From positions 1 to 64,000 of the forward strand of contig NZ_JACONV010000013.1 of NCBI RefSeq assembly GCF_014358015.1: a stretch of DNA of 64,000 nt. The letters are read 5' to 3'. Origin of the DNA: Pseudomonas triticifolii (GTDB lineage: Bacteria; Pseudomonadota; Gammaproteobacteria; Pseudomonadales; Pseudomonadaceae). A program made the position numbers and the translations under genes. Below are positions 44,334-54,503 of this stretch, piece by piece (the first letter of the stretch is position 1; the number at the start of each line of letters is the position of its first letter). The notes beneath the pieces are model-generated. The model worked only from the letters and a program-made list of their open reading frames with translations. It was not told where the DNA came from and ran no database searches.

Positions 44334-45305
44334 TCAGGCTTCTTCAGGCGGCAGGTCCAGCAGGCGGCGAGCGACCTGCGCCGCGGCACGCACCAGCGCA
44401 TCGGTGATGCCTGGCTCAGATGCCGCGTGGCCTGCGTCACGAATCACCTGTAGTTCGCTGTTGGGCCACGCCTGATGCAACTCCCACGCGTTGTCCAGCG
44501 TGCAAATGACATCGTAGCGACCATGAACAATGACCCCCGGCAGATGGGCAATCTTCGGCATATCGCGAATCAACTGGTTGGCTTCCAGGAACGCGTCGTT
44601 CATGAAGTAGTGACATTCGATACGCGCAATCGACAGGGCGCGCTGCGGTTCGGAGAAACGATCGACCACCTGCGGGTTGGGACGCAGGGTGGCGGCGCGA
44701 CCTTCCCAGGTAGACCAGGCCTTGGCGGCATGCATCTGGGCAATCTGGTCAGGTCCGGTAAGACGCTTGTGAAAAGCGGCCAGCAGGTTGTCACGCTCAT
44801 CCATTGGAATCGGCGCGACATAGTCCTGCCAGTAATCGGGAAACAGGCGGCTGGCACCGGCCTGATAAAACCAGTCGATATCCTGCTGGCGCGCCAGGAA
44901 GATTCCGCGCAGGATCAGTGCATGAACACGTTCCGGGTGCGTCTGGGCGTAGGCCAGCGACAGCGTCGAGCCCCATGAACCACCGAACAGCACCCATTTA
45001 TCGATGCCGAGGTGCTCACGGATGCGCTCAAGGTCTTCCACCAGATGCCACGTGGTGTTGTTCTCGATGCTGGCATGAGGCGTGGAGCGACCGCAGCCAC
45101 GTTGATCGAACGTAATGATGCGATACAGGTTCGGATCGAAGTAGCGACGGCTCTGCGCATCGCAGCCCGAACCCGGCCCACCGTGAATGAACACCACGGG
45201 AAGTCCTTCGGGGGACCCGCTTTCATCGACATAAAGCACATGCGGTTGTTCCACGGCCAGATCGTGCCGGGCGTAAGGTTTGATCTGCGGGTACAAAGTC
45301 TGCAT
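44334..45305 (-). CDS. pip: Proline iminopeptidase
   Basis: 323 residues, alpha/beta hydrolase of the S33 family that cleaves N-terminal Pro. The oxyanion region is FIHGGPGSGCD, the nucleophile lies in FGGSWGSTLSLAYAQ, and Asp and His are in VHGRYDVICTLDNA and IRDAGHAASEPG. No signal peptide, so cytoplasmic. Probably co-transcribed with dtd. Confidence 0.95.
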   Translation of the reverse strand: MQTLYPQIKPYARHDLAVEQPHVLYVDESGSPEGLPVVFIHGGPGSGCDAQSRRYFDPNLYRIITFDQRGCGRSTPHASIENNTTWHLVEDLERIREHLGIDKWVLFGGSWGSTLSLAYAQTHPERVHALILRGIFLARQQDIDWFYQAGASRLFPDYWQDYVAPIPMDERDNLLAAFHKRLTGPDQIAQMHAAKAWSTWEGRAATLRPNPQVVDRFSEPQRALSIARIECHYFMNDAFLEANQLIRDMPKIAHLPGVIVHGRYDVICTLDNAWELHQAWPNSELQVIRDAGHAASEPGITDALVRAAAQVARRLLDLPPEEA

Positions 45306-45376
45306 ATGTGCTCCATGAGTCCGATTCAGAGGCTTCTATTATTCTGCCGTGGGGCATCATAAACCCGAAACGAGGA

Positions 45377-45481
45377 ATGAGCATGCTGCACATCATCGAT
45401 CAGTATGGAACGAACGATGCAAGCGTTTTGCCAATTTGCACGGTTCGCGAACCAGAGCAGTTGCGCTGGGTCGAAGCGTGA
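45377..45481 (+). CDS. Possible 34-residue hypothetical protein upstream of glgP
   Basis: ATG at 45377 with GAGGA directly upstream, stop TGA at 45479-45481. Begins MSMLHIIDQYGTND and ends EPEQLRWVEA. I do not recognise it. The ribosome site and codon use look acceptable, but the frame is short. It could be a leader peptide or chance. It lies 105 bp before glgP, in the same direction. Confidence 0.3.
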   Translation: MSMLHIIDQYGTNDASVLPICTVREPEQLRWVEA

Positions 45482-45586
45482 GTCGCGCCCTCAATTATTT
45501 CTTCTATTTTCAGGAAATAACTGACGACACGCCTACAGTCAGAGAACCCCATCTTTTAATCCGTCAGACTACTTGAGGTCGTACCG

Positions 45587-48037
45587 ATGTCTCAGGAACC
45601 ACTCGTTCGTGACGCTGATGTGGCAGCTTTTCGCGCCGCAGTGCTCGCCAAACTCACTTACTCGGTGGGCAAGGACCCCGACCATGCGTTCGAGCATGAC
45701 TGGTTCGAAGCGGTTGCGCTGGCCGCTCGCGACCACATGGTCGAACACTGGATGGACCACACTCGGCAGATTTATCGCACCGTTCAGAAGCGGGTGTATT
45801 ACCTGTCACTGGAATTCCTGATCGGCAGACTGCTTTACGACAGCCTCAGCAACCTGGGCCTGCTGGAAATCGCGCGCGAAGCCATGACTGAACTGGGCGT
45901 GGACATTGAGCGCATCCGTCTGCTCGAACCCGATGCAGCATTGGGCAACGGCGGCCTGGGCCGTCTGGCTGCCTGCTTCATGGAAAGCATGTCGACCCTG
46001 GGCATCGCAGGCCATGGCTACGGCATCCGTTACGAACACGGGCTGTTCCGTCAGGCCGTGGTCGATGGCTGGCAGCAGGAGCAGACCGAAAACTGGCTGG
46101 ACTTCGGCAACCCATGGGAATTCGAACGCCCGGAAGTGGTGTACTCGATCGGTTTTGGCGGCAGCGTCGAAACCTTCACCAACGAAGCCGGCGAAACACG
46201 TCAGGTCTGGCGTCCGGGCGAAACCGTACGGGCCATTGCCTACGACACGCCCGTGGTCGGCTGGCGCGGCAAAAGTGTGAACACCCTGCGCCTGTGGCGC
46301 GCCCGTGCTGTGGAAGACCTGCACCTGGAACGCTTCAACGCCGGCGACCACTTTGGCGCGGTGGCGGAAGTCGTCCGGGCCGAAAGCATTTCCCGCGTGC
46401 TGTACCCGAACGATGCGACCGAAGCCGGTCAGGAACTGCGCCTGCGCCAAGAGTATTTCTTTGTTTCGGCCTCGTTGCAGGATTTGCTGCGTCGTCACCT
46501 GAACATGCACGCCACGCTGACTGATCTGTCGGAACATGCGGCGATCCAGATGAACGATACGCACCCGTCCATTGCCGTGGCGGAACTGATGCGTCAGTTG
46601 ATCGACAACCACAGCATTCCATGGGACACCGCCTGGAAAATCACCGTCGGCACGCTCGGCTACACCAACCACACCTTGCTGCCGGAAGCACTGGAAACCT
46701 GGTCAGTCGGCCTCATGGAGCGGATGCTGCCGCGCCACATGCAGATCATTTACCTGATCAACGCGCAACACATCGACACGTTGCGTGCCAAGGGCATCCA
46801 CGATTTCGAAGTGTTGCGTGCCGTGTCGCTGATCGAAGAAGACAACGGCCGTCGCGTGCGCATGGGCAACCTGGCATTCCTCGGCTCGCACAGCGTCAAC
46901 GGCGTTTCGGCGCTGCACACCCAGTTGATGCGCAAGACCGTGTTCGCCGAACTGCACAAGCTGTACCCCGAGCGAATCAACAATAAAACCAACGGGATCA
47001 CTTTCCGCCGCTGGTTGTTCCAGGCCAACCCGAAGCTGACCGAAATGCTGGTCGAAGCCATCGGCGCGGACGTGCTGGACAACGCCGAAACCCGCTTGAT
47101 AGAGCTGGAGCCCTTCGCCGAAAAGTCATCGTTCCGCAAGCAGATGGCCGATCAACGCCTGCACAGCAAACGTGCGCTGGCGGCGATCATTCACGAGCGT
47201 CTTGGCATCGCAGTCAACCCGGCGGCGATGTTCGACGTGCAGGTCAAGCGTATCCACGAATACAAGCGCCAGTTGCTGAACCTGTTTCACACCGTCGCGC
47301 TGTATCAGGCGATTCGTGCCGAACCGGGAACCGACTGGGTGCCACGCGTGAAGATCTTCGCGGGTAAGGCGGCGGCCAGTTACCACTCGGCCAAACTGAT
47401 CATCAAGCTCACCAACGACATTGCACGCACCGTCAACAACGACCCGACCGTACGCGGCTTGCTCAAAGTGGTGTTCATGCCCAACTACAACGTCAGCCTG
47501 GCCGAAAGCATTATTCCGGCAGCCGACCTGTCCGAGCAGATTTCCACCGCTGGCCTTGAGGCTTCCGGTACCAGCAACATGAAGTTCGGCCTCAACGGTG
47601 CGCTGACCATCGGCACGCTGGACGGTGCCAACGTGGAGATGAGCGAGCAGATCGGGCTGGAGAACATGTTCATCTTCGGCATGACCTCTCAAGAAGTCGA
47701 GGCACGCAAACAGGCAGGCGACTTCAGTGCGCATGCCGACGTGGCAGCGTCCGGTCGCTTGAACGATGTGCTGCAAGCGATTCGTGGCGGCGTGTTCTCG
47801 CCGGATGATCCGAACCGCTATGCCGGTCTGGTCGATCAGTTGCTGGCGTACGACCGCTTCCTGGTCTGCGCCGACTTCGATTCGTACTGGGCAGCTCAGG
47901 CCAAGGTCGAAGAGCGCTGGCACGACTCCAAGCAATGGTGGCGCTCGGCAGTGCTCAATACTGCGCGCATGGGCTGGTTCTCTTCGGACCGGACCATTCG
48001 CGAGTACGCGGGCGAAATCTGGAAAGCGCTGGACTGA
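45587..48037 (+). CDS. glgP: Glycogen/starch/alpha-glucan phosphorylase
   Basis: 816 residues, family GT35. Releases glucose-1-phosphate from alpha-1,4-glucans. The pyridoxal-phosphate lysine is Lys666 in EASGTSNMKFGLNG, followed by ALTIGTLDGANVEM. LGNGGLGRLAACFMES at the N-terminus is also conserved. No other glycogen genes are in the window. GAGG precedes the ATG. A large REP array follows the stop. Confidence 0.97.
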   Translation: MSQEPLVRDADVAAFRAAVLAKLTYSVGKDPDHAFEHDWFEAVALAARDHMVEHWMDHTRQIYRTVQKRVYYLSLEFLIGRLLYDSLSNLGLLEIAREAMTELGVDIERIRLLEPDAALGNGGLGRLAACFMESMSTLGIAGHGYGIRYEHGLFRQAVVDGWQQEQTENWLDFGNPWEFERPEVVYSIGFGGSVETFTNEAGETRQVWRPGETVRAIAYDTPVVGWRGKSVNTLRLWRARAVEDLHLERFNAGDHFGAVAEVVRAESISRVLYPNDATEAGQELRLRQEYFFVSASLQDLLRRHLNMHATLTDLSEHAAIQMNDTHPSIAVAELMRQLIDNHSIPWDTAWKITVGTLGYTNHTLLPEALETWSVGLMERMLPRHMQIIYLINAQHIDTLRAKGIHDFEVLRAVSLIEEDNGRRVRMGNLAFLGSHSVNGVSALHTQLMRKTVFAELHKLYPERINNKTNGITFRRWLFQANPKLTEMLVEAIGADVLDNAETRLIELEPFAEKSSFRKQMADQRLHSKRALAAIIHERLGIAVNPAAMFDVQVKRIHEYKRQLLNLFHTVALYQAIRAEPGTDWVPRVKIFAGKAAASYHSAKLIIKLTNDIARTVNNDPTVRGLLKVVFMPNYNVSLAESIIPAADLSEQISTAGLEASGTSNMKFGLNGALTIGTLDGANVEMSEQIGLENMFIFGMTSQEVEARKQAGDFSAHADVAASGRLNDVLQAIRGGVFSPDDPNRYAGLVDQLLAYDRFLVCADFDSYWAAQAKVEERWHDSKQWWRSAVLNTARMGWFSSDRTIREYAGEIWKALD

Positions 48038-48057
48038 ACGTAGCAGGACAGCTCCGC

Positions 48058-49003
48058 GAAGGGATGTACCGCCCCCTTCGCGGACGAGTCCGTTCCCACT
48101 CACTGACACCGGTTTTCAACCTGTAGGAGTGGACTTGTCCACGAAGACTGACCTTCAGACGCAACTTGTCGGCTGAATGTACCGCCCCCTTCGCGGATGA
48201 GTCCGCTCCCACTCACTGACACCGGTTTTCAACCTGTAGGAGTGGACTTGTCCACGAAGACTGACTTTCAGACGCAACATGTCGGCTGAATGTACCGGCC
48301 CCTTCGCGGACGAGTCCGCTCCCACCCACTGACACCGGTTTTCAACCTGTAGGAGTGGACTTGTCCACGAAGACTGACTTTCAGACGCAACATGTCGGCT
48401 GAATGTACCGGCCCCTTCGCGGACGAGTCCGCTCCCACTCACTGAAACCGGTTTTCAACCTGTAGGAGTGAGCTTGCTCACGAAGACTGACTTCCAGCCG
48501 CAACCCTTCGACTGAACACACCGGCCCCTTCGCGGACGAGTCCGCTCCCACTCACTGACACCGGTTTTCAACCTGTGGGAGTGAGCTTGCTCACGAAGAC
48601 TGACTTCCAGCCGCAACCCTTCGACTGAACACACCGGCCCCTTCGCGGACGAGTCCGCTCCCACTCACTGACACCGGTTTTCAACCTGTAGGAGTGGACT
48701 TGTCCACGAAGACTGACTTTCAGACGCAACATGTCGGCTGAATGTACCGGCCCCTTCGCGGACGAGTCCGTTCCCACTCACTGAAACCGGTTTTCAACCT
48801 GTAGGAGTGGACTTGTCCACGAAGACTGACTCTCAGACGCAACATGTCGGCTGAATGTACCGGCCCCTTCGCGAGCAAGCTCGCTCCCACAGACTGAAAC
48901 CGGTTTTCAACCTGTGGGAGTGAGCTTGCTCACGAAGACTGACTTCCAGCCGCAACCCTTCGACTGAACACACCGGCCCCTTCGCGAGCAAGCTCGCTCC
49001 CAC
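48058..49003. repeat. Array of eight 113-bp REP-pair (BIME) units
   Basis: The motif GGTTTTCAAC recurs at 48111, 48224, 48337, 48450, 48563, 48676, 48789 and 48902, an exact 113-bp period. A partial unit precedes the first. Each unit has a left palindrome (GTAGGAGTGGACTTGTCCACGAAG or the GAGCTTGCTC variant), a linker of about 40 bp, and an inverted right palindrome (CTTCGCGGACGAGTCCGCTCCCAC or the GAGCAAGCTC variant). The 1,065-bp gap between glgP and the DUF2339 gene has no gene I can support; short open frames within it are repeat artefacts. Confidence 0.97.
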
Positions 49004-49102
49004 TGGCTGAATACGCCGTTGCGCGTCAGGAGCGCGCTCAATCCTGTTCCACCCTATACTGCGCACCGATAAACCTTCACACATCGGAAAGGATGTCGTC
49101 GC

Positions 49103-51958
49103 GTGCTCTGGATTTGTCTGGTGGTGGGTGGTGCAGCGCTGGGCTACTCGTTGAGTTACGACGAGTGGGAAGGCATGCTCATCGGTTCCATTATGGGCTG
49201 GGGGCTGTGGGCAGGCATTCGCCTGTACGTGCTCGATAAGCGCTCGGCCGAGCAGTCGCTTGAATTGCTTGCCACACGAAAAACCGTCGAATCCCTGCAG
49301 CAACGCCTGACCCTTCTCGAATACCCGCCCGTTTCCAGCGCTCAGCCTGTGGCCACGCCAGAGCAGGCGGCACCGTTGCCTGCGGACTCGATCATCATCC
49401 CCGCGCAGACCACCGGACCTGAGTTGATCTGGGACCTGCCTGTCGCTGAGGCACCCGCTGTGCAGCGGGCCGAACCTGCGATCAAGGCGGCGCAGAACAG
49501 CACGCCAAGACAAGCCGACGCGCCCAATGTCCTCGAAAAGACCCTGTCCCGCGCCATGGGCTGGCTGATGGGGGGCAACACGGTATTGCGAGTCGGTGTG
49601 GTGGTGCTTTTTCTAGGACTGGCGTTTCTGTTGCGCTACGCCACTGAAGGCATGGTTGTGCCGATCGAAGCCCGCTACGCAGGCGTCGCGGCCAGTGCGC
49701 TGGCTCTGCTGGGGCTTGGCTGGTGGCTGCGCCTTCGCAATGGGCCTTATGCGCTGATGCTGCAAGGCGCAGGCATTGGCGTGCTGTACCTGACGGTGTT
49801 CGCCGCAATGAAACTGCACCCGCTGCTGGACCCGACCCTGGGTTTCGCGCTGCTGGTCGCGATCACCGCGTTCTCCGCCATATTGGCCCTGACCCAGAAC
49901 GCGCTGGCACTGGCCTGCGCGGGGGCGCTGGGCGGGTTCGCCGCGCCGCTTCTGGCCTCGACCGGGCAAGGCAGCCATGTGTCGCTGTTCAGTTATTTCG
50001 CCCTGCTCAACGCGGGCATTTTCGCCATCGCCTGGTTCCGGGCCTGGCGCATCCTGAACCTGATCGGTTTCTTCGGCACCTTCGGTATCGGTTTCGCCTG
50101 GGGCATCAAGACCTACACAGCGGATGTGTTCTGGAGCACCGAGCCATTCCTGATTCTGTTTTTCGTAATGTACCTGGTCATCGGCCTGCTGTTCGCCCGA
50201 CGCAAGCTTCAAGAGCAGGCCAGCGCACCGCAGGATGACAGCCGCCATGCGCTGCTGCGCTGGTCGGCGCGGCAAGGTGACTATGTCGATGGCACCTTGC
50301 TGTTCGGTACGCCGATCGTGGGGTTCGGCCTGCAATATGCGCTGGTCGAACACATCCCCTTGGGCGCTGCGTTCAGCGCATTGGTCCTGGGACTGATCTA
50401 CATGGCGCTGGCGCGAGTGCTTGCAGCGCGAGGCTCGGAGCGGACCACACTGTTGATGGAAACCTGCCTGGCACTGGGCGTGGTGTTCGCCACGCTGGCG
50501 ATCCCGCTGGGGCTGGGTTCCCAATGGACGACCTGCGCCTGGGCCGTGGAAGGTGCCGCCATCTTCTGGCTGGGCATGCGCCAGCACCGGCTGCTCGCAC
50601 GCGCTTTCGGCCTGTTGCTGCAACTGGCTGCTGGCGCAGCGCTGCTGAGCAACCTTGATCTGACCTACGCCTCGCTGCTGTTCAACGGCGATTACTGGAC
50701 GTCGATGATCCTGGCGATTGCCGCGTTAATCAGCGCGTGGTGCATCCATCGCTATAAGGGGCTGACGCGGGTGGATCAGGAACTGGCCCGGTCATTGCTG
50801 ATGGTGTGGGCAGCGGCGTGGTGGGTCTTCTCCGTGCTCAGCGCCGTCCAGTTGTTCGTACCCGGCTCGCTGCAAACGGCCACGCTGTTGATAGCTGCGG
50901 CGACCAGCGTCGCGCTGTGGACAGCGCTTGCCCTGCGCCTGCGCTGGCCGGACATGGCCATGCTGTGTGCCGCACTGATGCCGCTTTGCAGCTTCTTGCT
51001 GCTGGCCTCGCTGGGCACGTTTTACCACCCGGCGCAGGATGGCGGCTGGGTGGGCTGGCTGGCGGTGTTCGCCGTGCACCTGCTGTCACTTCGTCGTCTG
51101 GCAGGCCTGTTGCCGAGCCTTGCAAACCGTGTAGCGCATATCGTTGGCTGCTGGCTGATCATCGCCGTGCTGGCGCTGGAGTTGCGTTTTGGCCTGATGC
51201 AGCTTTCCGAGTCCTACAACGCCTGGCGCTGGCTGGGCTGGGCTGTCGTGCCAAGCCTGTATCTGTGGGGCATGGCCTCGCAGCGTCAATGGCCGTGGCC
51301 TGTCTCGGCCTTCCCCGACGCCTACCGGGTCAGCGCCGCCGCGCCCTTGGCGGTGTTGATGCTGGCGTGGTTCTGGCTGGCCAATTTCTTCAGCGACGGC
51401 GCGGCGGACCCACTGCCCTACCTGCCGCTGCTCAATCCACTGGAAATCGGCCTGCTGTTTGCACTGGGCGGCGTTTTCCTGTGGATGCGCCACTGCCTGG
51501 CGAGGATGGGTCTGGACACCATTCGCGCCCGTACAACTGCCCTTCTGATAGCGGGCAGTTCCGTGTTCGCTCTGGTCACGGCGATGGTCATGCGCACCGC
51601 GCATCACTGGGCCGATGTGCCATGGCACACGCAAAGCCTGCTCGAATCGATGCGTGTGCAGGCCGGGCTATCGATTGTCTGGACGCTGATGGCACTGGCG
51701 CTGATGATCGGCGGGCATCTGCGCGCCAACCGACATGTCTGGCTGGGCGGCGCGGTTCTCATCGGTGTGGTGGTGGTCAAACTGTTCTTCGTGGAACTGA
51801 GCAATCGCGGCGGCATGGAGCGCATCGTCTCCTTCATAGGTGTTGGCATTTTGCTACTGGTGGTGGGATATTTCGCACCATTACCGCCGAAACCTCTCGC
51901 TGCGAAGAGGGACGAGGAACCCGGCACGGCTCCCACCACCGAGCCGACCAGCCCATGA
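49103..51958 (+). CDS. DUF2339 polytopic membrane protein
   Basis: 951 residues from a GTG with AAGGA upstream. A short N-terminal helix and coiled-coil segment (about residues 1-75) and a Pro/Ala linker precede more than twenty hydrophobic helices filling the rest of the protein. Matches DUF2339, of unknown function. It overlaps the DUF3999 gene by 4 bp (ATGA), and the two families usually occur together, suggesting one inner-membrane/periplasm complex. Confidence 0.88.
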   Translation: MLWICLVVGGAALGYSLSYDEWEGMLIGSIMGWGLWAGIRLYVLDKRSAEQSLELLATRKTVESLQQRLTLLEYPPVSSAQPVATPEQAAPLPADSIIIPAQTTGPELIWDLPVAEAPAVQRAEPAIKAAQNSTPRQADAPNVLEKTLSRAMGWLMGGNTVLRVGVVVLFLGLAFLLRYATEGMVVPIEARYAGVAASALALLGLGWWLRLRNGPYALMLQGAGIGVLYLTVFAAMKLHPLLDPTLGFALLVAITAFSAILALTQNALALACAGALGGFAAPLLASTGQGSHVSLFSYFALLNAGIFAIAWFRAWRILNLIGFFGTFGIGFAWGIKTYTADVFWSTEPFLILFFVMYLVIGLLFARRKLQEQASAPQDDSRHALLRWSARQGDYVDGTLLFGTPIVGFGLQYALVEHIPLGAAFSALVLGLIYMALARVLAARGSERTTLLMETCLALGVVFATLAIPLGLGSQWTTCAWAVEGAAIFWLGMRQHRLLARAFGLLLQLAAGAALLSNLDLTYASLLFNGDYWTSMILAIAALISAWCIHRYKGLTRVDQELARSLLMVWAAAWWVFSVLSAVQLFVPGSLQTATLLIAAATSVALWTALALRLRWPDMAMLCAALMPLCSFLLLASLGTFYHPAQDGGWVGWLAVFAVHLLSLRRLAGLLPSLANRVAHIVGCWLIIAVLALELRFGLMQLSESYNAWRWLGWAVVPSLYLWGMASQRQWPWPVSAFPDAYRVSAAAPLAVLMLAWFWLANFFSDGAADPLPYLPLLNPLEIGLLFALGGVFLWMRHCLARMGLDTIRARTTALLIAGSSVFALVTAMVMRTAHHWADVPWHTQSLLESMRVQAGLSIVWTLMALALMIGGHLRANRHVWLGGAVLIGVVVVKLFFVELSNRGGMERIVSFIGVGILLLVVGYFAPLPPKPLAAKRDEEPGTAPTTEPTSP

Positions 51959-53334
51959 GGAAACCGTTCTTGAGTCGTTCACCCCTGAAAGTCGCTGCGC
52001 TCGGCCTGGCGCTGTGCACGACGATGGCCGCCCATGCTCAAGACAAACAGGCCGACTTTGCCAGCCAGACGCCGCTGACGCTCAGCGGCGATGGCCCGTG
52101 GTATCGAATCGAGCTGCCGCTGGCCGTGCAACTGAGTGCTCGGCAGACCGACCTCAGCGACTTGCGCGTTTTCAACAGCGAGGGTCAGCCGCAGGCGTAT
52201 GCACTGAATCAGAAGCAGGCGGCGCACGATCAGGAGCCCACGCCGATTCCGGTGAAGTGGTTCGCGCTCTACAGCACTCAGGAAGCGGGCGATGCGACGC
52301 CGGTCATCCGTATCGAGCGCGCCAGCAACGGCACAGTGATCGAAGTCCAGCCGCAAAGTGACATCGAGGCAGGCGAAGAAGTCCTGCGTGGCTGGCTGCT
52401 GGACACAAGCGCGGTCAAGGCACCGCTGGAACAGTTGATCATTGACTGGAGCGCCGAGCGCGAGGGTTTCCAGAGTTTCAGCATCGAAGCCAGCGATGAC
52501 CTTCAGCACTGGCGCAACTGGGGTGACGGCCAAGTGGCGCGCCTGTCGTTCGCCGACGAAGTGGTAGACCAGCGCGAAGTCGGCCTGCCCGGCCAGAGCG
52601 CTCGTTATCTGCGCCTGCTGTGGCGCTCGCCGCACAGTGCGCCCACGCTGATTTCCGCGCACGTATTCGCGGCAGAGACGGAAAACCCAGCGCCGCCCCT
52701 GACCTGGTCACCCGCCATCACTGGCAAGGCCGAAACGGCCAACGAGTACATCTGGCAACTGCCGGCGGGCTTGCCGGTCGAGCGCGTGAAGGTCGACATC
52801 ACTCAGCCCAACAGCCTCGCGCCAGGCACCCTGTATGCGCGCAGCGATGCCAGACAGCCGTGGCAGCCGGTCAGCAGCGGGCTTCTGTATCGCCTGACGC
52901 AGAACGGCGGCGACATGGTTCAGGATCAACTGCACCTGTCCGGGCGTGTCGTGCAGCAGCTCAAGCTGGTGGTCGATGACCGCGGCGGCGGACTGGGCGA
53001 GGAAGCGCCAGCCTTGAGCGTGGCCGTGCAGGCGAGCGAAGTGGTGTTTCTGGCACGCGGCAATGGACCCTTTACCCTGGCCGTGGGCAACGCGAGCGTC
53101 AAGGCTGCCAACCTGTCGCTGGCCACACTGATTCCTGATTTCACGCCACAGAAACTGGCCTCGCTGGGTACCGCGAAACCGGCCAGTGCAACCGTCGCCG
53201 ACATGGCTGCGCCACTGCCGGTGGTGCAGGAAAACGTCGATTTCAAGCGCCTCGGGCTCTGGGCCGTCCTGCTGCTGGGTGTGCTGTTTCTGGGCTGGAT
53301 GGCGCTCAGCACCCTGCGGGCCTCGAAGCGCTGA
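51955..53334 (+). CDS. DUF3999 exported, membrane-anchored protein
   Basis: 459 residues. Starts at the ATG overlapping the previous stop. Signal peptide MRKPFLSRSPLKVAALGLAL...AHA, a large beta-rich periplasmic region (galactose-binding-like segments such as RYLRLLWRSPHSAPTLISA), and one C-terminal transmembrane helix (about residues 435-453) with a short basic cytoplasmic tail. Function unknown; partner of the DUF2339 protein by gene arrangement. Confidence 0.88.
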   Translation: MRKPFLSRSPLKVAALGLALCTTMAAHAQDKQADFASQTPLTLSGDGPWYRIELPLAVQLSARQTDLSDLRVFNSEGQPQAYALNQKQAAHDQEPTPIPVKWFALYSTQEAGDATPVIRIERASNGTVIEVQPQSDIEAGEEVLRGWLLDTSAVKAPLEQLIIDWSAEREGFQSFSIEASDDLQHWRNWGDGQVARLSFADEVVDQREVGLPGQSARYLRLLWRSPHSAPTLISAHVFAAETENPAPPLTWSPAITGKAETANEYIWQLPAGLPVERVKVDITQPNSLAPGTLYARSDARQPWQPVSSGLLYRLTQNGGDMVQDQLHLSGRVVQQLKLVVDDRGGGLGEEAPALSVAVQASEVVFLARGNGPFTLAVGNASVKAANLSLATLIPDFTPQKLASLGTAKPASATVADMAAPLPVVQENVDFKRLGLWAVLLLGVLFLGWMALSTLRASKR

Positions 53335-53478
53335 ACAGGTCATCTGGCCTGCCGGATTCCAGCTACGCTGACCCGGCATATGAACTGAAACCGCGATAAG
53401 CCAGTCTGATAGCAGTATTACGTCGCCACTCGCGTTAAACTGCGCGGGTTTTCATACCCCCTATTTTCGGAGCTATCC

Positions 53479-54489
53479 ATGTCCCGCGTTACACTAAGTC
53501 GCTACTTGATTGAGCAGACCCGCAGCAACAACACTCCTGCCGATCTGCGCTTCCTGATCGAAGTAGTGGCGCGAGCATGCAAGGAAATCAGCCACGCCGT
53601 CTCCAAGGGCGCGCTGGGCGGCGTACTGGGCAGCATGGGCACCGAGAACGTGCAGGGCGAAGTGCAGAAAAAGCTCGACGTGATCTCCAACGAAATCTTG
53701 CTGGAAGCCAACGAATGGGGCGGTCACCTGGCCGGCATGGCGTCCGAAGAAATGGACAATGCCTACCAGATTCCAGGCAAATACCCTAAAGGCGCCTACC
53801 TGCTGGTGTTCGACCCACTGGACGGCTCGTCCAACATCGACATCAATGCACCCGTCGGCACCATCTTCTCGGTGCTGCGCTGCCCGAACCAGTACCTGAG
53901 CCAGAACGAAGCCCTGAACGAAAAGGCCTTCCTGCAGCCAGGCACCGAGCAGGTCGCTGCCGGTTACGCAATCTACGGCCCGCAGACCATGCTGATCCTG
54001 ACCCTGGGTGACGGCGTCAAAGGCTTCACGCTGGACCGCGAGATGGGCAGCTTCGTACTGACTCACGAGGACATCACCATCCCTGAGACCACTCAGGAAT
54101 TCGCCATCAACATGTCCAACCAGCGCCACTGGGAAGCCCCGGTACAGCGCTACGTGGAAGAGTTGCTGCAGGGCGACGAAGGTCCGCTGAAGAAGAACTA
54201 CAACATGCGCTGGGTTGCGGCGATGGTTGCCGACGTGCACCGCATCCTGACCCGTGGCGGTCTGTTCATGTACCCGCGCGACAGCCGCGAGCCATCCAAG
54301 CCGGGCAAGCTGCGCCTGATGTACGAAGCCAACCCGATGTCGTTCCTGGTTGAGCAGGCAGGCGGTGCGTCCACTGACGGCCACCAGCGCATCCTCGACA
54401 TCCAGCCTGAAGGTCTGCACCAGCGTGTTGCTGTATTCCTGGGTTCCAAACAGGAAGTCGAGCGCGCCGCCGCTTACCACAAAGAGTAA
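53479..54489 (+). CDS. fbp: Fructose-1,6-bisphosphatase, class I
   Basis: 336 residues. Gluconeogenic hydrolysis of fructose-1,6-bisphosphate. Metal site in VFDPLDGSSNIDINAPVGTIFSV. MRWVAAMVADVHRILTRGGLFMYP and FLVEQAGGASTDG are characteristic of class I. GGAG precedes the ATG. Confidence 0.97.
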   Translation: MSRVTLSRYLIEQTRSNNTPADLRFLIEVVARACKEISHAVSKGALGGVLGSMGTENVQGEVQKKLDVISNEILLEANEWGGHLAGMASEEMDNAYQIPGKYPKGAYLLVFDPLDGSSNIDINAPVGTIFSVLRCPNQYLSQNEALNEKAFLQPGTEQVAAGYAIYGPQTMLILTLGDGVKGFTLDREMGSFVLTHEDITIPETTQEFAINMSNQRHWEAPVQRYVEELLQGDEGPLKKNYNMRWVAAMVADVHRILTRGGLFMYPRDSREPSKPGKLRLMYEANPMSFLVEQAGGASTDGHQRILDIQPEGLHQRVAVFLGSKQEVERAAAYHKE

Positions 54490-54503
54490 GAGGGACAAGA
54501 CCG

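Noticed and set aside
48155..48777. Short open frames inside the REP array (products like MGADSSAKGPVHS)
   Set aside because: They are translations of the repeat itself, recur in every unit and lack ribosome sites.
48058..49003. Array considered as CRISPR
   Set aside because: The period is 113 bp and the whole unit, linker included, is repeated. There are no unique spacers and no cas genes.
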